Assembly: GCA_944392205.1 (NCBI GenBank)
Contig: CALXVV010000003.1
Location: 1-37,631 of the forward strand
Reading direction: 5' to 3'
Length of the DNA stretch: 37,631 bases
Source: an uncultured Alphaproteobacteria bacterium
GTDB taxonomy: Bacteria > Pseudomonadota > Alphaproteobacteria > RF32 > CAG-239
The notes beneath the pieces were generated by a model that had not been told where the DNA came from, searched no databases, and was given only the letters and a program-made list of their open reading frames with translations. Of the stretch, positions 15,374 to 24,205 are shown in pieces (the first letter of the stretch is position 1; every line of letters begins with the position of its first letter). The position numbers and the translations under genes were made by a program.

Positions 15374-16102
15374 TTAGTGGATACTGTTAAACAAGCGAGA
15401 CCAACGAATTTTCTTAGGCCATGTCCAGGGTTTATACCAAGGTTCCTCACTATTATGAGAAAAGAACAAGAAACGAGCCTTGCCGACTAAGTTTTCCTCC
15501 GGCACAAATCCGACATTAACACGGCTGTCATCAGAACGGTCGCGATTATCGCCCATCATAAAATAAGTCCCCTGCGGCACCTTTACCTCGCTGAACTCAT
15601 CATTATCCTCGTTATCAGAAATTTCCAAGATACGATGTTTAACGCCACCGGGCAAAGTCTCAATATATTGGCGATAACGTTCGGCATTTCCCATCTCATT
15701 GCGCATAACAAAATCTTCTATTTGTTCGCGTTCAACCTTTTGCCCATTAATAAAAAGGCGCCCATTTTCCAGTTTGATTGTATCACCGGGCAATCCAATC
15801 ACCCTCTTAATAAAGTCCGTTCGATTATCTCTGGGATACTTAAAGACAACAACATCTCCGCGTTTGGGAGCATCTTTCCAAATACGCCCCTCAAACAAAG
15901 GAATACTCCACGGCAGAGAATGCTTAGAATAGCCATAGGTATACTTAGAAACAAATAAATAATCCCCGACATATAGGGTCGGATACATAGACCCTGATGG
16001 AATTTTAAATGGTTCAAACCACAAAGTCCTGATAACGATAGCAATCAAAATAGCATAGACTATCGTTTTTATGGTATCGCCCAAGCTTTCTTCTTTATCC
16101 AT
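15374..16102 (-). CDS. lepB: Signal peptidase I
   Basis: Inner-membrane serine protease that removes signal peptides from exported proteins. The 242-residue protein has one N-terminal membrane segment (IKTIVYAILIAIVIRTLWF). The nucleophile Ser38 lies in SGSMYPTL and the general base Lys99 in FIKRVIGLPGD. The conserved box GTYFMMGDNRDRSDDSR is present, followed by GFVPEENLVGKARFLFFS. The single N-terminal anchor and size are those of many alphaproteobacterial enzymes. It lies between acpS and rnc in the conserved order. Confidence 0.97.
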   Translation of the reverse strand: MDKEESLGDTIKTIVYAILIAIVIRTLWFEPFKIPSGSMYPTLYVGDYLFVSKYTYGYSKHSLPWSIPLFEGRIWKDAPKRGDVVVFKYPRDNRTDFIKRVIGLPGDTIKLENGRLFINGQKVEREQIEDFVMRNEMGNAERYRQYIETLPGGVKHRILEISDNEDNDEFSEVKVPQGTYFMMGDNRDRSDDSRVNVGFVPEENLVGKARFLFFSHNSEEPWYKPWTWPKKIRWSRLFNSIH

Positions 16103-16153
16103 TAATTTTCTCTTTTCAACAACTTACAAATTTATGCCATCATATACGTTTTT

Positions 16154-16567
16154 TTATTTGAGGCAACCTATTTTTTCAATCACCACCACAGCCTGCGCCA
16201 TCGGATAATCATCAGAAAGAGATAGCCAAGTGGCAAACTCTTCTCCACCGCTCAAGCTCTGAGCTCTCTCCAAAGCCTTATTGTAAAGATTAAGCAGCGG
16301 CCGACCGTTTTTGTCATGACTGACCTCAATATCGCACCAGGCAATTCCTGCGGCGACCCCGGTTCCCAGAGCCTTTGAAGCAGCTTCTTTAGCCGCAAAA
16401 ATCTTTGCCATTTTAGCCGGGCATCCAAAACTTTCGCCGGCAGCAGCAAGAATATCTCTTTGTTCCGCTTTGGTAAAAAGTTTCTCTAAAAACCTCTTGC
16501 CATAGCGTTCGGACGTCCTTTCAATACGCCCGATGTTCACAACATCTGTTCCGATTCCCACAATCAT
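16154..16567 (-). CDS. acpS: Holo-[acyl-carrier-protein] synthase
   Basis: Transfers 4'-phosphopantetheine from CoA to acyl carrier protein. The product starts MIVGIGTDVVNIGRIE, with the Mg-binding Asp, and has KIFAAKEAASKALGTG with the second metal-binding Glu, as in all AcpS enzymes. SHDKNGRPLLNLYNKA and the final beta strand AQAVVVIEKIG follow. The 137-residue length is normal. I chose the ATG at 16567; an in-frame GTG two codons upstream is too close to the AAGG ribosome-binding site. Confidence 0.95.
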   Translation of the reverse strand: MIVGIGTDVVNIGRIERTSERYGKRFLEKLFTKAEQRDILAAAGESFGCPAKMAKIFAAKEAASKALGTGVAAGIAWCDIEVSHDKNGRPLLNLYNKALERAQSLSGGEEFATWLSLSDDYPMAQAVVVIEKIGCLK

Positions 16568-16582
16568 AAGCACAAACCTTTT

Positions 16583-17137
16583 TTATTTTTTCTGGTGCCG
16601 GCGGCTGATATTTTCAAGCGCGCTTTTCACCAGATAATAGCTGACAAACCAAGCAACAATGTAATAAGGGATACACCCCACCATCATTGGCCATAGGATA
16701 GGCCATATATCTTGAAAAAACAAGCTAAAATCGAAAGTCATCAACGCATGCATTCCCTTTTCAAAAAAGCGCAAAAAATCGACCTGGGTTGATGAGGCAT
16801 ATTCAGCGCCCAACATTTTGCGTCCCGTATAAAGAACGGATATCCAAATAAAAGGGAATGTCCAAGGATTTCCGGCCGCCGTCCCCAAAGCACTGGCCAA
16901 GATATTTCCGCGCAAAAGAAACGCGGTTATGGCCGCCAAGACAAAATGAAAGCCAACAAACGGCGTAAAGGAAATTGCCACTCCGCAAGCGATCCCGGCC
17001 GCAATAGATTGTGGAGTTCCTTTCAACCGATGCAGACGCATCATCAGATACTGAGAGTAACGTTTCCAACCACCCTGTGGCCAAATACTATTGCGCAATT
17101 TTTCCCAGACAGAAAGTTTCTTTCGCCGTCTAAACAT
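16583..17137 (-). CDS. DUF2062 family membrane protein
   Basis: Predicted inner-membrane protein of unknown function. The DUF2062 core is visible: GTPQSIAAGIACGVAISFTPFVGFHFVLAAITAFLLRGNILASALGTAAGNPWTFPFIWISVLYTGRKML, i.e. the family pattern of a G-x-x-x-G helix, P-x-x-G-x-H, R-G-N and N-P-x-T. A further C-terminal hydrophobic segment (IWPILWPMMVGCIPYYIVAWFVSYYLV) gives about three or four membrane passes. I chose the ATG at 17137 (184 aa) because GGGAGG lies just upstream; an open extension to 17179 has no such site. It occupies the place where pyrE sits between rel and acpS in some relatives. Confidence 0.85.
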   Translation of the reverse strand: MFRRRKKLSVWEKLRNSIWPQGGWKRYSQYLMMRLHRLKGTPQSIAAGIACGVAISFTPFVGFHFVLAAITAFLLRGNILASALGTAAGNPWTFPFIWISVLYTGRKMLGAEYASSTQVDFLRFFEKGMHALMTFDFSLFFQDIWPILWPMMVGCIPYYIVAWFVSYYLVKSALENISRRHQKK

Positions 17138-17223
17138 AAAGTTGCCTCCCTCAACTCGTGTATTTGAGGTATATAACATTAGAAATACGGAAAATAAAGC
17201 CCAAGTCTCAAAATACTCAGAAC

Positions 17224-19362
17224 TTATTGCATTGACCGAGAAACATAAGATACAACTTTTGAGGCCTTAAGCGCCGCGATAATATCGGTCAGATGCTTCA
17301 AATCCTTTACCTCGACATCAACCAAAAGTTCAAAATAGCTAACGGTTCGGTTGACGATGTTAAGGTTACAAATATTTCCGTTGTTGCGGGCAATAAGATT
17401 AGAGAGCTCGCCAAGAGACCCAGGTTCGTTAGAAAGCATCAATTTCAAACGTCCGACATGGGGTGTATCATCAGCAGCATCTCCCCAAGAAATATCCAAC
17501 CAACGCTCAGGCTCATTGGCAAATTTCTCCAAAAGTTTGCAATCGATGGTATGAACAGCCACCCCCTTACCGGTTGTAACAATTCCGACAATTCTGTCAC
17601 CGGGCAACGGATGGCAGCAACCGGCAAAATGCACGGCCATTCCGGGAATAAGCCCTTTAATTTTAAGCGGCTCCCCCTTAGATTTATCTTTTTTGGGTGT
17701 TTTTGAGATAAAGGACTTAACCACCTTGCCGATTTTAGATTGCTTATAGCCGGGATAAACGGCTTTCATAACATCCCAGGCAGTAACAAGCCCCTCACCG
17801 ACTTTAGCATAAATATCATCTATCGATTCGGCTTCAAAATTGGGCAACACATTAACAATGGCTTTTTCATTAAACTCCAAATTTTCACCCTTGAAAGTGC
17901 GTTCCAAAAGTTGCTGTCCCAAAGTGATGAATTGATCGCGTTTATGAGCCCTAACATAACGCCTGATGGCGGCTTTTGCCTTACCGGTCACAACAAAGCG
18001 ATCCCATTCGGGAGATGGATGTTGAGCCTTAGAAGTCAAAATCTCGACCTGATCACCATTTTGCAAAACCGTACGCAACGGACGAATTTCACCGTTAATC
18101 TTGGCCCCCACACAGGTATCTCCAACAGACGAGTGCACGGCATAAGCAAAATCAACCGGTGTGGAATTTACCGGCAGTCCGATTAAATCACCCTTGGGTG
18201 TAAAACAAAATACCTGATCATTATACATCTCGAGCTTGGTATTTTCCAAAAACTCCTCTGGGTTAGAGGCTTGTTCCAAAATTTCCAACAACTCTCTAAT
18301 CCAACGGAAGTTTTTACCAACAACTTTCTCACCCTGTTTATAAGCCCAGTGGGCGGCCACACCTTTTTCATTAACCTCATGCATTTCATGAGTTCTAATC
18401 TGAATTTCAATACGCGTATTTTCAGGCCCGATAACTCCAGTGTGAATAGACCGATAACCGTTGGGTTTAGGAGTAGAAATATAATCCTTAAAACGCCTCG
18501 GCACCATATGATATTTGCTATGGACAACACCCAAAGCCTGATAACAAGTAGCCACGTCATCAACAATAATTCTAAACGCCATAATATCGGAAAGTTGCTC
18601 AAATGAAGCATTCTTTTGTTGCATTTTGCGCCAAATTGAATAGGGAGATTTTTCTCTGCCCGAAACCTCGGCCTTAATTCCGTTTTCCTCCATGTCTTTT
18701 TGGAGTTGGGCAATAATTTTCGGAACCAAGTTACTTCCCTGCTCTCTTAAGAAATTAAGACGAGCCTGAATAGATTCATAAGCTTCTTTGTGCAGTTCCT
18801 TAAAAGCAATTTCCTCTAGTTCGGTCTTAACCTCCTGCATACCGATACGCTCGGCCAAAGGTGCATAAATATCCAAAGTTTCCTTGGCTATTCTGGCTCT
18901 TTTTTCCGGAGCACAAAAATGCAATGTCCGCATATTATGCAGTCTATCGGCAAGTTTAATCAGCAAAACACGGATATCTTCAGACATTGCCAGCAACAAT
19001 TTTCTAAAATTTTCCGCTTGCTTGTTGTTGGCTGATTTCTGCTCAATCATTGCCAATTTGGTAAGACCATCGACAATTTGAGCAACCTGATCTCCGAATA
19101 ATTTTCTGATTTCTTCGATAGATGTATCCGTATCCTCAACCGTATCATGCAAAAGTCCGGCAATAATAGAGGTTGAATCAAGCTTAAATTTAGTCAGGAT
19201 ACCGGCCACCTCAACCGGATGAGAATAGTAGGGATCACCTGATGTACGGAGCTGAGCTCCGTGTTTCTTCATTGCAAACACATAGGCCCTGTTTAAAGCA
19301 TCTTCATCTGCATTAGGGTCATAAGATTTCACCAAATCAACTAATTCATACTGTCTGAGCAT
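17224..19362 (-). CDS. rel: Bifunctional (p)ppGpp synthetase/hydrolase (RSH)
   Basis: Makes and degrades the alarmone (p)ppGpp in the stringent response. The 712-residue protein has the full long-RSH layout. The hydrolase HD domain (about 25-180) contains HPVEVAGIL and LLHDTVEDTD. The synthetase domain (about 225-350) contains the RFKD motif, typical of bifunctional enzymes rather than RelA, and KPNGYRSIHTGV. A TGS domain (about 385-445) and a zinc-finger-like CCHPLPGD region follow. A C-terminal ACT domain (about 635-710) starts LKLMLSNEPGSLGELSNLIARNNGN. Both active sites look intact. It follows rpoZ, the classic rpoZ-spoT/rel arrangement, and is presumably the main RSH of the organism. Confidence 0.96.
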   Translation of the reverse strand: MLRQYELVDLVKSYDPNADEDALNRAYVFAMKKHGAQLRTSGDPYYSHPVEVAGILTKFKLDSTSIIAGLLHDTVEDTDTSIEEIRKLFGDQVAQIVDGLTKLAMIEQKSANNKQAENFRKLLLAMSEDIRVLLIKLADRLHNMRTLHFCAPEKRARIAKETLDIYAPLAERIGMQEVKTELEEIAFKELHKEAYESIQARLNFLREQGSNLVPKIIAQLQKDMEENGIKAEVSGREKSPYSIWRKMQQKNASFEQLSDIMAFRIIVDDVATCYQALGVVHSKYHMVPRRFKDYISTPKPNGYRSIHTGVIGPENTRIEIQIRTHEMHEVNEKGVAAHWAYKQGEKVVGKNFRWIRELLEILEQASNPEEFLENTKLEMYNDQVFCFTPKGDLIGLPVNSTPVDFAYAVHSSVGDTCVGAKINGEIRPLRTVLQNGDQVEILTSKAQHPSPEWDRFVVTGKAKAAIRRYVRAHKRDQFITLGQQLLERTFKGENLEFNEKAIVNVLPNFEAESIDDIYAKVGEGLVTAWDVMKAVYPGYKQSKIGKVVKSFISKTPKKDKSKGEPLKIKGLIPGMAVHFAGCCHPLPGDRIVGIVTTGKGVAVHTIDCKLLEKFANEPERWLDISWGDAADDTPHVGRLKLMLSNEPGSLGELSNLIARNNGNICNLNIVNRTVSYFELLVDVEVKDLKHLTDIIAALKASKVVSYVSRSMQ

Positions 19363-19456
19363 TTTCTAAAGCCGCCAAATAAAAAAAACGAAATTATTAT
19401 CAATATAGCACCAAATTATTTAATTTAGTTTAAAGACGGTTCAAAGTAATTGCAAC

Positions 19457-19487
19457 AAAAAAACGAGTCGCTCACGCGACCCGTTTT
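19457..19487 (-). terminator. Terminator-like hairpin between rpoZ and rel
   Basis: AAAACG-GTCG pairs with CGAC-CGTTTT (one mismatch) around a CTCACG loop, followed on the minus strand by seven T, about 27 nt after the rpoZ stop. It could reduce read-through into rel. Confidence 0.75.
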
Positions 19488-19513
19488 ATTTTTTATGGAT
19501 AGTCTTTTACAGA

Positions 19514-19999
19514 CTATTCATCATCGCTGAAATCTTCACCGGCATCAAAATTATCATCACCGGCCAAATCATCATCGCCGAGCTCCCCATCCAAATCGAC
19601 ATCGCTGTCAGCATCGGCATCCAAATCCAAAGCATCATCATCACCGCCGTGAATTTGCATATTGTCGTCCATTTCAGCCTGCGGCAACAAACCGGTAAAC
19701 TGCTCATCCAAATCAGAGAGTTCTTTCTCAGCAGCCATAATCTCGAGCTCTTCCTCTTCAGGTTCTTCAACCTCAACATATTTCTGCAAGCCCATAACCA
19801 GTGAGCGTTGAAGTTCCTCAATGCTGACAGTTTCCGCTGCAATTTCGCGCAAAGCAACCACGGAGTTTTTGTCATTATCCCTAGCAACGGTCAATGGCGC
19901 CCCGGCCTCGATATCCTTAGCTCTTTGAGCGGCCACCATTAACAATTCATAACGGTTAGGAATTTTATCAATACAATCTTCTACAGTAACGCGAGCCAT
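19514..19999 (-). CDS. rpoZ: RNA polymerase omega subunit with long acidic tail
   Basis: Small RNA polymerase subunit that aids beta-prime folding. The first about 70 residues are canonical: [55 protein letters not shown]. The protein then runs to 161 residues, longer than the common 70-130. It has an extremely acidic tail ([17 protein letters not shown] and later an Asp/Glu/Gly-rich stretch ending [13 protein letters not shown]). Acidic omega tails occur in alphaproteobacteria, but this one is long. AAGGTGA precedes the ATG. It is upstream of rel, consistent with a link to the stringent response. Confidence 0.95.
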   Translation of the reverse strand: MARVTVEDCIDKIPNRYELLMVAAQRAKDIEAGAPLTVARDNDKNSVVALREIAAETVSIEELQRSLVMGLQKYVEVEEPEEEELEIMAAEKELSDLDEQFTGLLPQAEMDDNMQIHGGDDDALDLDADADSDVDLDGELGDDDLAGDDNFDAGEDFSDDE

Positions 20000-20114
20000 T
20001 TTAAATCACCTTTTACCTAGAGTTAAAACATTTTGCCAATTGGTATACACCAGCTCAAATAAAAAAAGCAACAAAAAAATAAAAAAAATATTATGAATCA
20101 AGATGTTATTATTT

Positions 20115-21359
20115 TTAATTTTCGATTCGCAAGGAGTTTCCCGCCAGCTTAAAATTATATTTTTTCCATTTTTGCTCCAACAACGGACGATTTTTCTGAA
20201 CCTCGACCACATCAGCAAGCGGGGCATTATAAGCAGAAACAATGGCTTGCATGGTTGCATAGCGAAAAGCCTGAGACTTTGGACTCAGTTTATTGATTTC
20301 ATCATCATAGAGGCCCAACTTATAAGCACGAATAGCCTGCATCAAAGAAGAACTGATTCGCGACAAACGATAGGCCTTCACGGTCTTATCACAAGTATAG
20401 GCCCACTCATTGAGCGTAAACCCCTCGCCGGCCACTTTTCGAGCCAATTCTAACTCTTGGCCCATAAGACGAGCCTTTTGCACCAACCTTGCACAAGGAT
20501 TAACACCTTCACGCAAACCGGCGACAATGGCCGGATTTTTATCAAATTCATAACTCCACAACATAGAAGATATTCGGCTCAACTGATAGCGATTATCCCC
20601 TGTCTGATACCAATCTTCCACCGCATCAATCGTGCGGGCAAACGCTTGAATATCCGCCGATGTCAGCAAAGAATCAGGTGTAGGTTTAATGGTACGTAGC
20701 TGGCTGCGCCCGGGCTTTTGAGGAAGAGCGTTGGGCATAAAGTCCTCAGGCGGCACCAATTTCTTGAGCGCGGCAAAGAATTTAGGATCATAGACCACTT
20801 TGGGATGATAAGGGGTCATCTGCGGACGCTCGATTTTTCTGGCATTTTCCGGCCACATTTCAGGCATAAGGATATAGTACAAAAACGGAGACAAAAACTC
20901 AATATCTTCTATATCTTTCAGCTGTGGTGCGATTCGCTTGGGGAACTGATGTTTTGTTTCCTTGATTCCGGGCATATTCAAAACTTTTTCCGACATATTT
21001 GGAATTTCAAACAGCATCGGTCCGATGTAGGGATACATTTCCTTAGGCAAAGCCTTCAGAATTTCCAAGGTATACTCCTCTTCTTCCCACTTAAGGCGCT
21101 TTTCATTAATCCCATAGGTCGCCGCACGCGCATAAAAATCAGGGTCAAATTCGCCGGTCAGCTCCCAAAAGCTATGATATTTTTTATCATAATATCGGTT
21201 TTCACGATTAAAAATCTCCTCCAACTCCGTCAGCGGCGGCAAAGTATCTTCCTCAAGATTAATCTCAAAATCCTGCTTATAGTCGGCCATAGCGGCATTG
21301 GCAGATTTTCCGCCCCCAAGCGCGCAAAAGAATAAAACAGCCATAAGAAGTTTATACAT
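20115..21359 (-). CDS. Exported protein of unknown function
   Basis: A 414-residue protein with a clear signal peptide (MYKLLMAVLFFCALGGGKSANA, likely cleavage after ANA). I recognise no domain. The N-terminal half is acidic and rich in Pro, Tyr and Glu (NLEEDTLPPLTELEEIFNRENRYYDKKYHSFWELTGEFDPDFYARAATYG). The C-terminal half (about 230-405) looks helical, with a repeated SRISS motif (QLSRISSMLW, YRLSRISSSLM) and two Cys. It starts immediately after the stop of the DUF4139 gene (TAAATG), with no clear ribosome-binding site of its own, so it is probably translated by coupling and may act with that protein in the periplasm. No function is proposed. Confidence 0.8.
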   Translation of the reverse strand: MYKLLMAVLFFCALGGGKSANAAMADYKQDFEINLEEDTLPPLTELEEIFNRENRYYDKKYHSFWELTGEFDPDFYARAATYGINEKRLKWEEEEYTLEILKALPKEMYPYIGPMLFEIPNMSEKVLNMPGIKETKHQFPKRIAPQLKDIEDIEFLSPFLYYILMPEMWPENARKIERPQMTPYHPKVVYDPKFFAALKKLVPPEDFMPNALPQKPGRSQLRTIKPTPDSLLTSADIQAFARTIDAVEDWYQTGDNRYQLSRISSMLWSYEFDKNPAIVAGLREGVNPCARLVQKARLMGQELELARKVAGEGFTLNEWAYTCDKTVKAYRLSRISSSLMQAIRAYKLGLYDDEINKLSPKSQAFRYATMQAIVSAYNAPLADVVEVQKNRPLLEQKWKKYNFKLAGNSLRIEN

Positions 21360-22763
21360 TTAGTCCCGAGCCACCCGTAAAGTATAAGTTAAGACCAAAG
21401 AGCCGTTTGCCGGAATCTCAAGCTCCCAAACAAATTTGCCAACCTCCTCGGAAGCATGCGGCAAACTTTCTTTTACCAAAGAAACATCTCCATAAGTTTG
21501 CTGTATAAATTCCAACTTGGCAACCTTATTCTTGGTATTATGGACGGTAATTTCAAAATCCTTTTCCGTCACCTTATCAGCAATTTTCCTTAAAGCCGCA
21601 AGTTTTCCATCAGCAAAAATATCACTGACCTTACCCGCTTCAAGCTCAGTTTTTTCGCCTTTGGCAAGTTGCGGAAAGCTGGTGCCGCCCGCAAACTGCA
21701 AATTGCCTTTATCGTCTTTTTCAAAAAAGCGGATATCTCCCTGAGGCAAATTGCTTTGCTGCTCATTAACCAAAACATAATAAAGTGACGATTTCAGATT
21801 TTTAAAATTCTCTCCGGCCCCGCCATAGACGGCATTCAAAGAAGAATTGAGCCGATAAAGAGATTGATATTTAAAAGCAGAACGAACAAATTGAACCTGC
21901 TTACTTTGTTTATCCCTGATATCGGTTTTAAAAGGCAAAGTATAGATGTAATACTCCCCTAAGTTTTCGGGAGACAGGTTACCGCCGATTGCCACACTCT
22001 CTGCGGCATCATAAGAATTTTTAGCAGCCATCATCAGCATTCTAGGTTGGACTTGAGGAGTGCTGGGAACACTAAGCTCCCCAGAAAAGACCTGGACTTC
22101 AACATTTTTATAATCAATTCCAGATTGATTACTAAGAGTAATAAATCCCTCAATATCCATGTTGTCATCTGCTGCAATTTCTGCCACATAATCAGCTTTC
22201 CAACTCATTCCAGAGGTCAGATAAGAGAGCTCAAGCGGTATATTTTGAGGATTTTCATTTTGTATTTTTGCACTCAAAGTGGGTTTAAGGCGCAAATCTT
22301 GCGGCAATTTTTCAAAAACGACGCGGCCGGGGAAATTAGCCTCAATCCCATAATCAAACTGAAGCAACGGCGAACCATAAGCGGCATTAAGCAACAAAGC
22401 CGAAGCAAAAATATTTTCACCGGTAGCCGGATTACTCATCACCGTTTTCACCTTTTGGCCAACATACTTGTCTAAAAGAGAGCTATAGTCTAGGACATCA
22501 TATTCATAGTTTGTTTCCAAAACATTTATACCCTTGCCCTCAATCATGGCCGTTGCCGGTTGCATTTGCTTAGCCACGCCCTCAAAAGCCACATCGACAA
22601 GGCCAACAGGCAAGTTAACATTGCGCACATCGCGCACAAGGGCAAGGTTTTGATTATAAATTGTCAAAGATATATTTTGGGAAGGCAAATTAACTTCCTG
22701 AGCCCCCAATGAGGTTGCCAAAGTTGTTGCAAATAGCAAAGTCAAGACGGCCAAACGCTGCAT
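21360..22763 (-). CDS. Exported DUF4139 domain-containing protein
   Basis: The 467-residue product has a signal peptide (MQRLAVLTLLFATTLATSLGA) and resembles DUF4139 proteins. Supporting features are ISLTIYNQNLALVRDVRNVNLPVGLVDVAFEGVAKQMQPATA at the N-terminus, then LELSYLTSGMSWKADYVAEI, ITLSNQSGIDYKNVEVQVFSGE, and an immunoglobulin-like C-terminus (EITVHNTKNKVAKLEFIQQTYGD, ending ANGSLVLTYTLRV). The family is mostly uncharacterised, beta-rich and presumably periplasmic. The ATG at 22763 has a GGGAGG site; the open extension to 22790 does not. It forms a two-gene unit with the downstream exported protein. Confidence 0.85.
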   Translation of the reverse strand: MQRLAVLTLLFATTLATSLGAQEVNLPSQNISLTIYNQNLALVRDVRNVNLPVGLVDVAFEGVAKQMQPATAMIEGKGINVLETNYEYDVLDYSSLLDKYVGQKVKTVMSNPATGENIFASALLLNAAYGSPLLQFDYGIEANFPGRVVFEKLPQDLRLKPTLSAKIQNENPQNIPLELSYLTSGMSWKADYVAEIAADDNMDIEGFITLSNQSGIDYKNVEVQVFSGELSVPSTPQVQPRMLMMAAKNSYDAAESVAIGGNLSPENLGEYYIYTLPFKTDIRDKQSKQVQFVRSAFKYQSLYRLNSSLNAVYGGAGENFKNLKSSLYYVLVNEQQSNLPQGDIRFFEKDDKGNLQFAGGTSFPQLAKGEKTELEAGKVSDIFADGKLAALRKIADKVTEKDFEITVHNTKNKVAKLEFIQQTYGDVSLVKESLPHASEEVGKFVWELEIPANGSLVLTYTLRVARD

Positions 22764-22915
22764 AAATTCCTCCCTTGATTGATAGACCATATAAGATATA
22801 TAACCTAAAAAAAGCTAAAAAAGAAGAAATAAAATAAAAATAATCTGGACTCGCGAAAAATATTAGCCTAATATCAGGACATACAAGATAAAATTTTACT
22901 CAAAGGAGAAAAAAC

Positions 22916-23476
22916 ATGGCCTGGACAGATGAAATGGTCGAGCAGTTAAAAAAGATGTGGCAAGAAGGCCTCACCACTGGTGAGATCGGCAAACGTCTCA
23001 ATGTTTCAAAGAACTCCATTGTTGGTAAGGTTCACCGTTTGGGCTTGTCAGGTCGCCCCTCTCCCATCAAGAAAAAAGAGGATAATGAGCCACAAAAGGC
23101 CACTGCAGAAAAGAAACCTGAAAAAGTAGCAGAAAAGAAAGTTGCTCCAGCCCCAGCTCCGGCAAAAACTGCAGCGACTTCGGAACCTGCGCCAACTCCG
23201 GCTCCCAAACCGGCACCAGAGAAGGTCGTCAAAGAGAAAAAAGAAGAAGTTGAGCTGCCGGAAGAAGAACTCAGAGCCCCCTTGGCCAAACAAGAAAGAG
23301 TATTTAAGCCCGGGCATTTGTTCTCTTTAACAGACTTGGATAATCACACTTGTCGCTGGCCGATAGGCGATCCTAAAGATGAGAATTTTCACTTCTGTGG
23401 CAAAAAAGTAAGAATTGGCCAGACTTATTGCGATGAACATTCCGCAATAGCCTACGTCAAACCCGGAAAGAAATAA
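22916..23476 (+). CDS. gcrA: Cell cycle regulator GcrA
   Basis: GcrA binds sigma70-RNA polymerase and stimulates promoters containing CcrM-methylated GANTC sites, controlling cell-cycle genes in alphaproteobacteria. The 186-residue protein has the diagnostic N-terminal helix-turn-helix (MAWTDEMVEQLKKMWQEGLTTGEIGKRLNVSKNSIVGKVHRLGLSGRPSPI). A long Lys/Pro/Ala/Glu-rich linker (about 57-125) follows. The C-terminal sigma-interacting domain has CRWPIGDPKDENFHFCGKKVRIGQTYCDEH. AAAGGAG precedes the ATG. A GACTC (GANTC) lies at 22848-22852 upstream, suggestive but common by chance. This gene is a strong taxonomic marker for the window. Confidence 0.96.
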   Translation: MAWTDEMVEQLKKMWQEGLTTGEIGKRLNVSKNSIVGKVHRLGLSGRPSPIKKKEDNEPQKATAEKKPEKVAEKKVAPAPAPAKTAATSEPAPTPAPKPAPEKVVKEKKEEVELPEEELRAPLAKQERVFKPGHLFSLTDLDNHTCRWPIGDPKDENFHFCGKKVRIGQTYCDEHSAIAYVKPGKK

Positions 23477-23504
23477 TATTTTGGCAAGTTAGTAGCAAGA
23501 AATA

Positions 23505-23532
23505 AGCCCGATGTTTATATCGGGCTATTTTT
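23505..23532 (+). terminator. Terminator of gcrA
   Basis: AGCCCGAT (23505-23512) pairs with ATCGGGCT (23519-23526) over a 6-nt loop, followed by ATTTTT. It lies between convergent gcrA and the invertase gene and may serve both. Confidence 0.8.
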
Positions 23533-23533
23533 A

Positions 23534-24127
23534 TTAGTAAAAATTTCTCTGTATATAGCGGTGAACCGTCAACCACGAGCAACCAAAACTTCTGGCGATT
23601 TCAGCCTTCTTCACATTTTTTTCCACTAGGAGTTTGAGCTGCTCATGGTTTTCCAGAAGTATCTGATAAGAGGTGCCATAAGGCCGTCCGAGATGCCTTC
23701 CCTCGTCTTTAAGACGCTGGAGGGAATTTTTAGTTCGTTCAGAAATAAGCTGTCGTTCAATTTCGCTAGCCAACCCAAAGGCAAAAGCCAACACTTTAGA
23801 TTGAATATCAGCCCCCAGGCGATAATTTTCTTTCAAGGTCCAAATTTGGCAATCTTTTTCCAGGCATTTTTGCAAGATTCCCATGACTTCGAGCAAATTT
23901 CGCCCTAATCTAGACAACTCTGTGGCGATCAATATATCATTTTTCTGCAGTTTTCGCAGTACTTTTCCCAATTGCCTTTTGTGCAAAGGTTTTCTAGAGG
24001 AAATAACTTCCTCGATCCACTTATCGATACAAAATCCTTTGTTTTTAGAAAACACCTCAATTTCGTGATGTTGATTAGCAGTGTTCTGGTGGTCGGTACT
24101 GACTCTAACGTATCCATAAATCATCAT
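23534..24127 (-). CDS. Serine recombinase, DNA-invertase type
   Basis: Site-specific recombinase of the resolvase/invertase family, 197 residues, the size of simple invertases such as Hin or the Bacteroides Mpi. The catalytic domain has Ser10 in YGYVRVST. Arg73 and Arg76 lie in ELSRLGRN, matching the active-site arginines of gamma-delta resolvase. The dimerisation helix contains EIERQLISERTKNSLQRLKDEGRHLGRPYGT. A C-terminal helix-turn-helix follows (KKAEIARSFGCSWLTVHRYIQRNFY). It therefore looks active. AAGGA precedes two adjacent ATGs (24127 and 24124). Its start lies beside a pair of perfect 22-bp inverted repeats bounding a promoter segment, so it is probably the invertase acting on that segment. 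That link is inferred from position. Confidence 0.92.
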   Translation of the reverse strand: MMIYGYVRVSTDHQNTANQHHEIEVFSKNKGFCIDKWIEEVISSRKPLHKRQLGKVLRKLQKNDILIATELSRLGRNLLEVMGILQKCLEKDCQIWTLKENYRLGADIQSKVLAFAFGLASEIERQLISERTKNSLQRLKDEGRHLGRPYGTSYQILLENHEQLKLLVEKNVKKAEIARSFGCSWLTVHRYIQRNFY

Positions 24128-24128
24128 A

Positions 24129-24167
24129 AGTCCTTATAAATATTTTGTTAAACAATAAACAAGGACT
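24129..24167 (-). promoter_or_regulatory. Hairpin covering the invertase ribosome-binding site
   Basis: In the minus-strand mRNA, AGTCCTT (complement of 24161-24167) can pair with AAGGACT (complement of 24129-24135), which contains the AAGGA Shine-Dalgarno of the invertase; an inner TTGTT/AACAA pairing would reinforce it. This could keep translation low in long transcripts starting inside the invertible segment. Fold drawn by eye. Confidence 0.4.
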
Positions 24168-24205
24168 AATAAAGAAGAAAAAACGACCATTAACAATAAA
24201 CGATG

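Noticed and set aside
18183-18713. 176-codon minus-strand open frame inside rel
   Set aside because: Out-of-frame shadow; the rel frame shows all expected domains.
20878-20888. TACAAAAACGG, an 11-base match to one half of the invertase site
   Set aside because: It lacks the other half-site, lies inside a coding gene and has no partner; consistent with chance.
20718-21335. 205-codon plus-strand open frame
   Set aside because: Opposite strand of the exported-protein gene, Arg/His/Phe-rich with no ribosome-binding site; the minus frame has a signal peptide and coupling to the upstream gene.
22848-22852. GACTC (GANTC) upstream of gcrA as a CcrM/GcrA control site
   Set aside because: One 5-bp degenerate site is expected every few hundred bases by chance; mentioned only as context.
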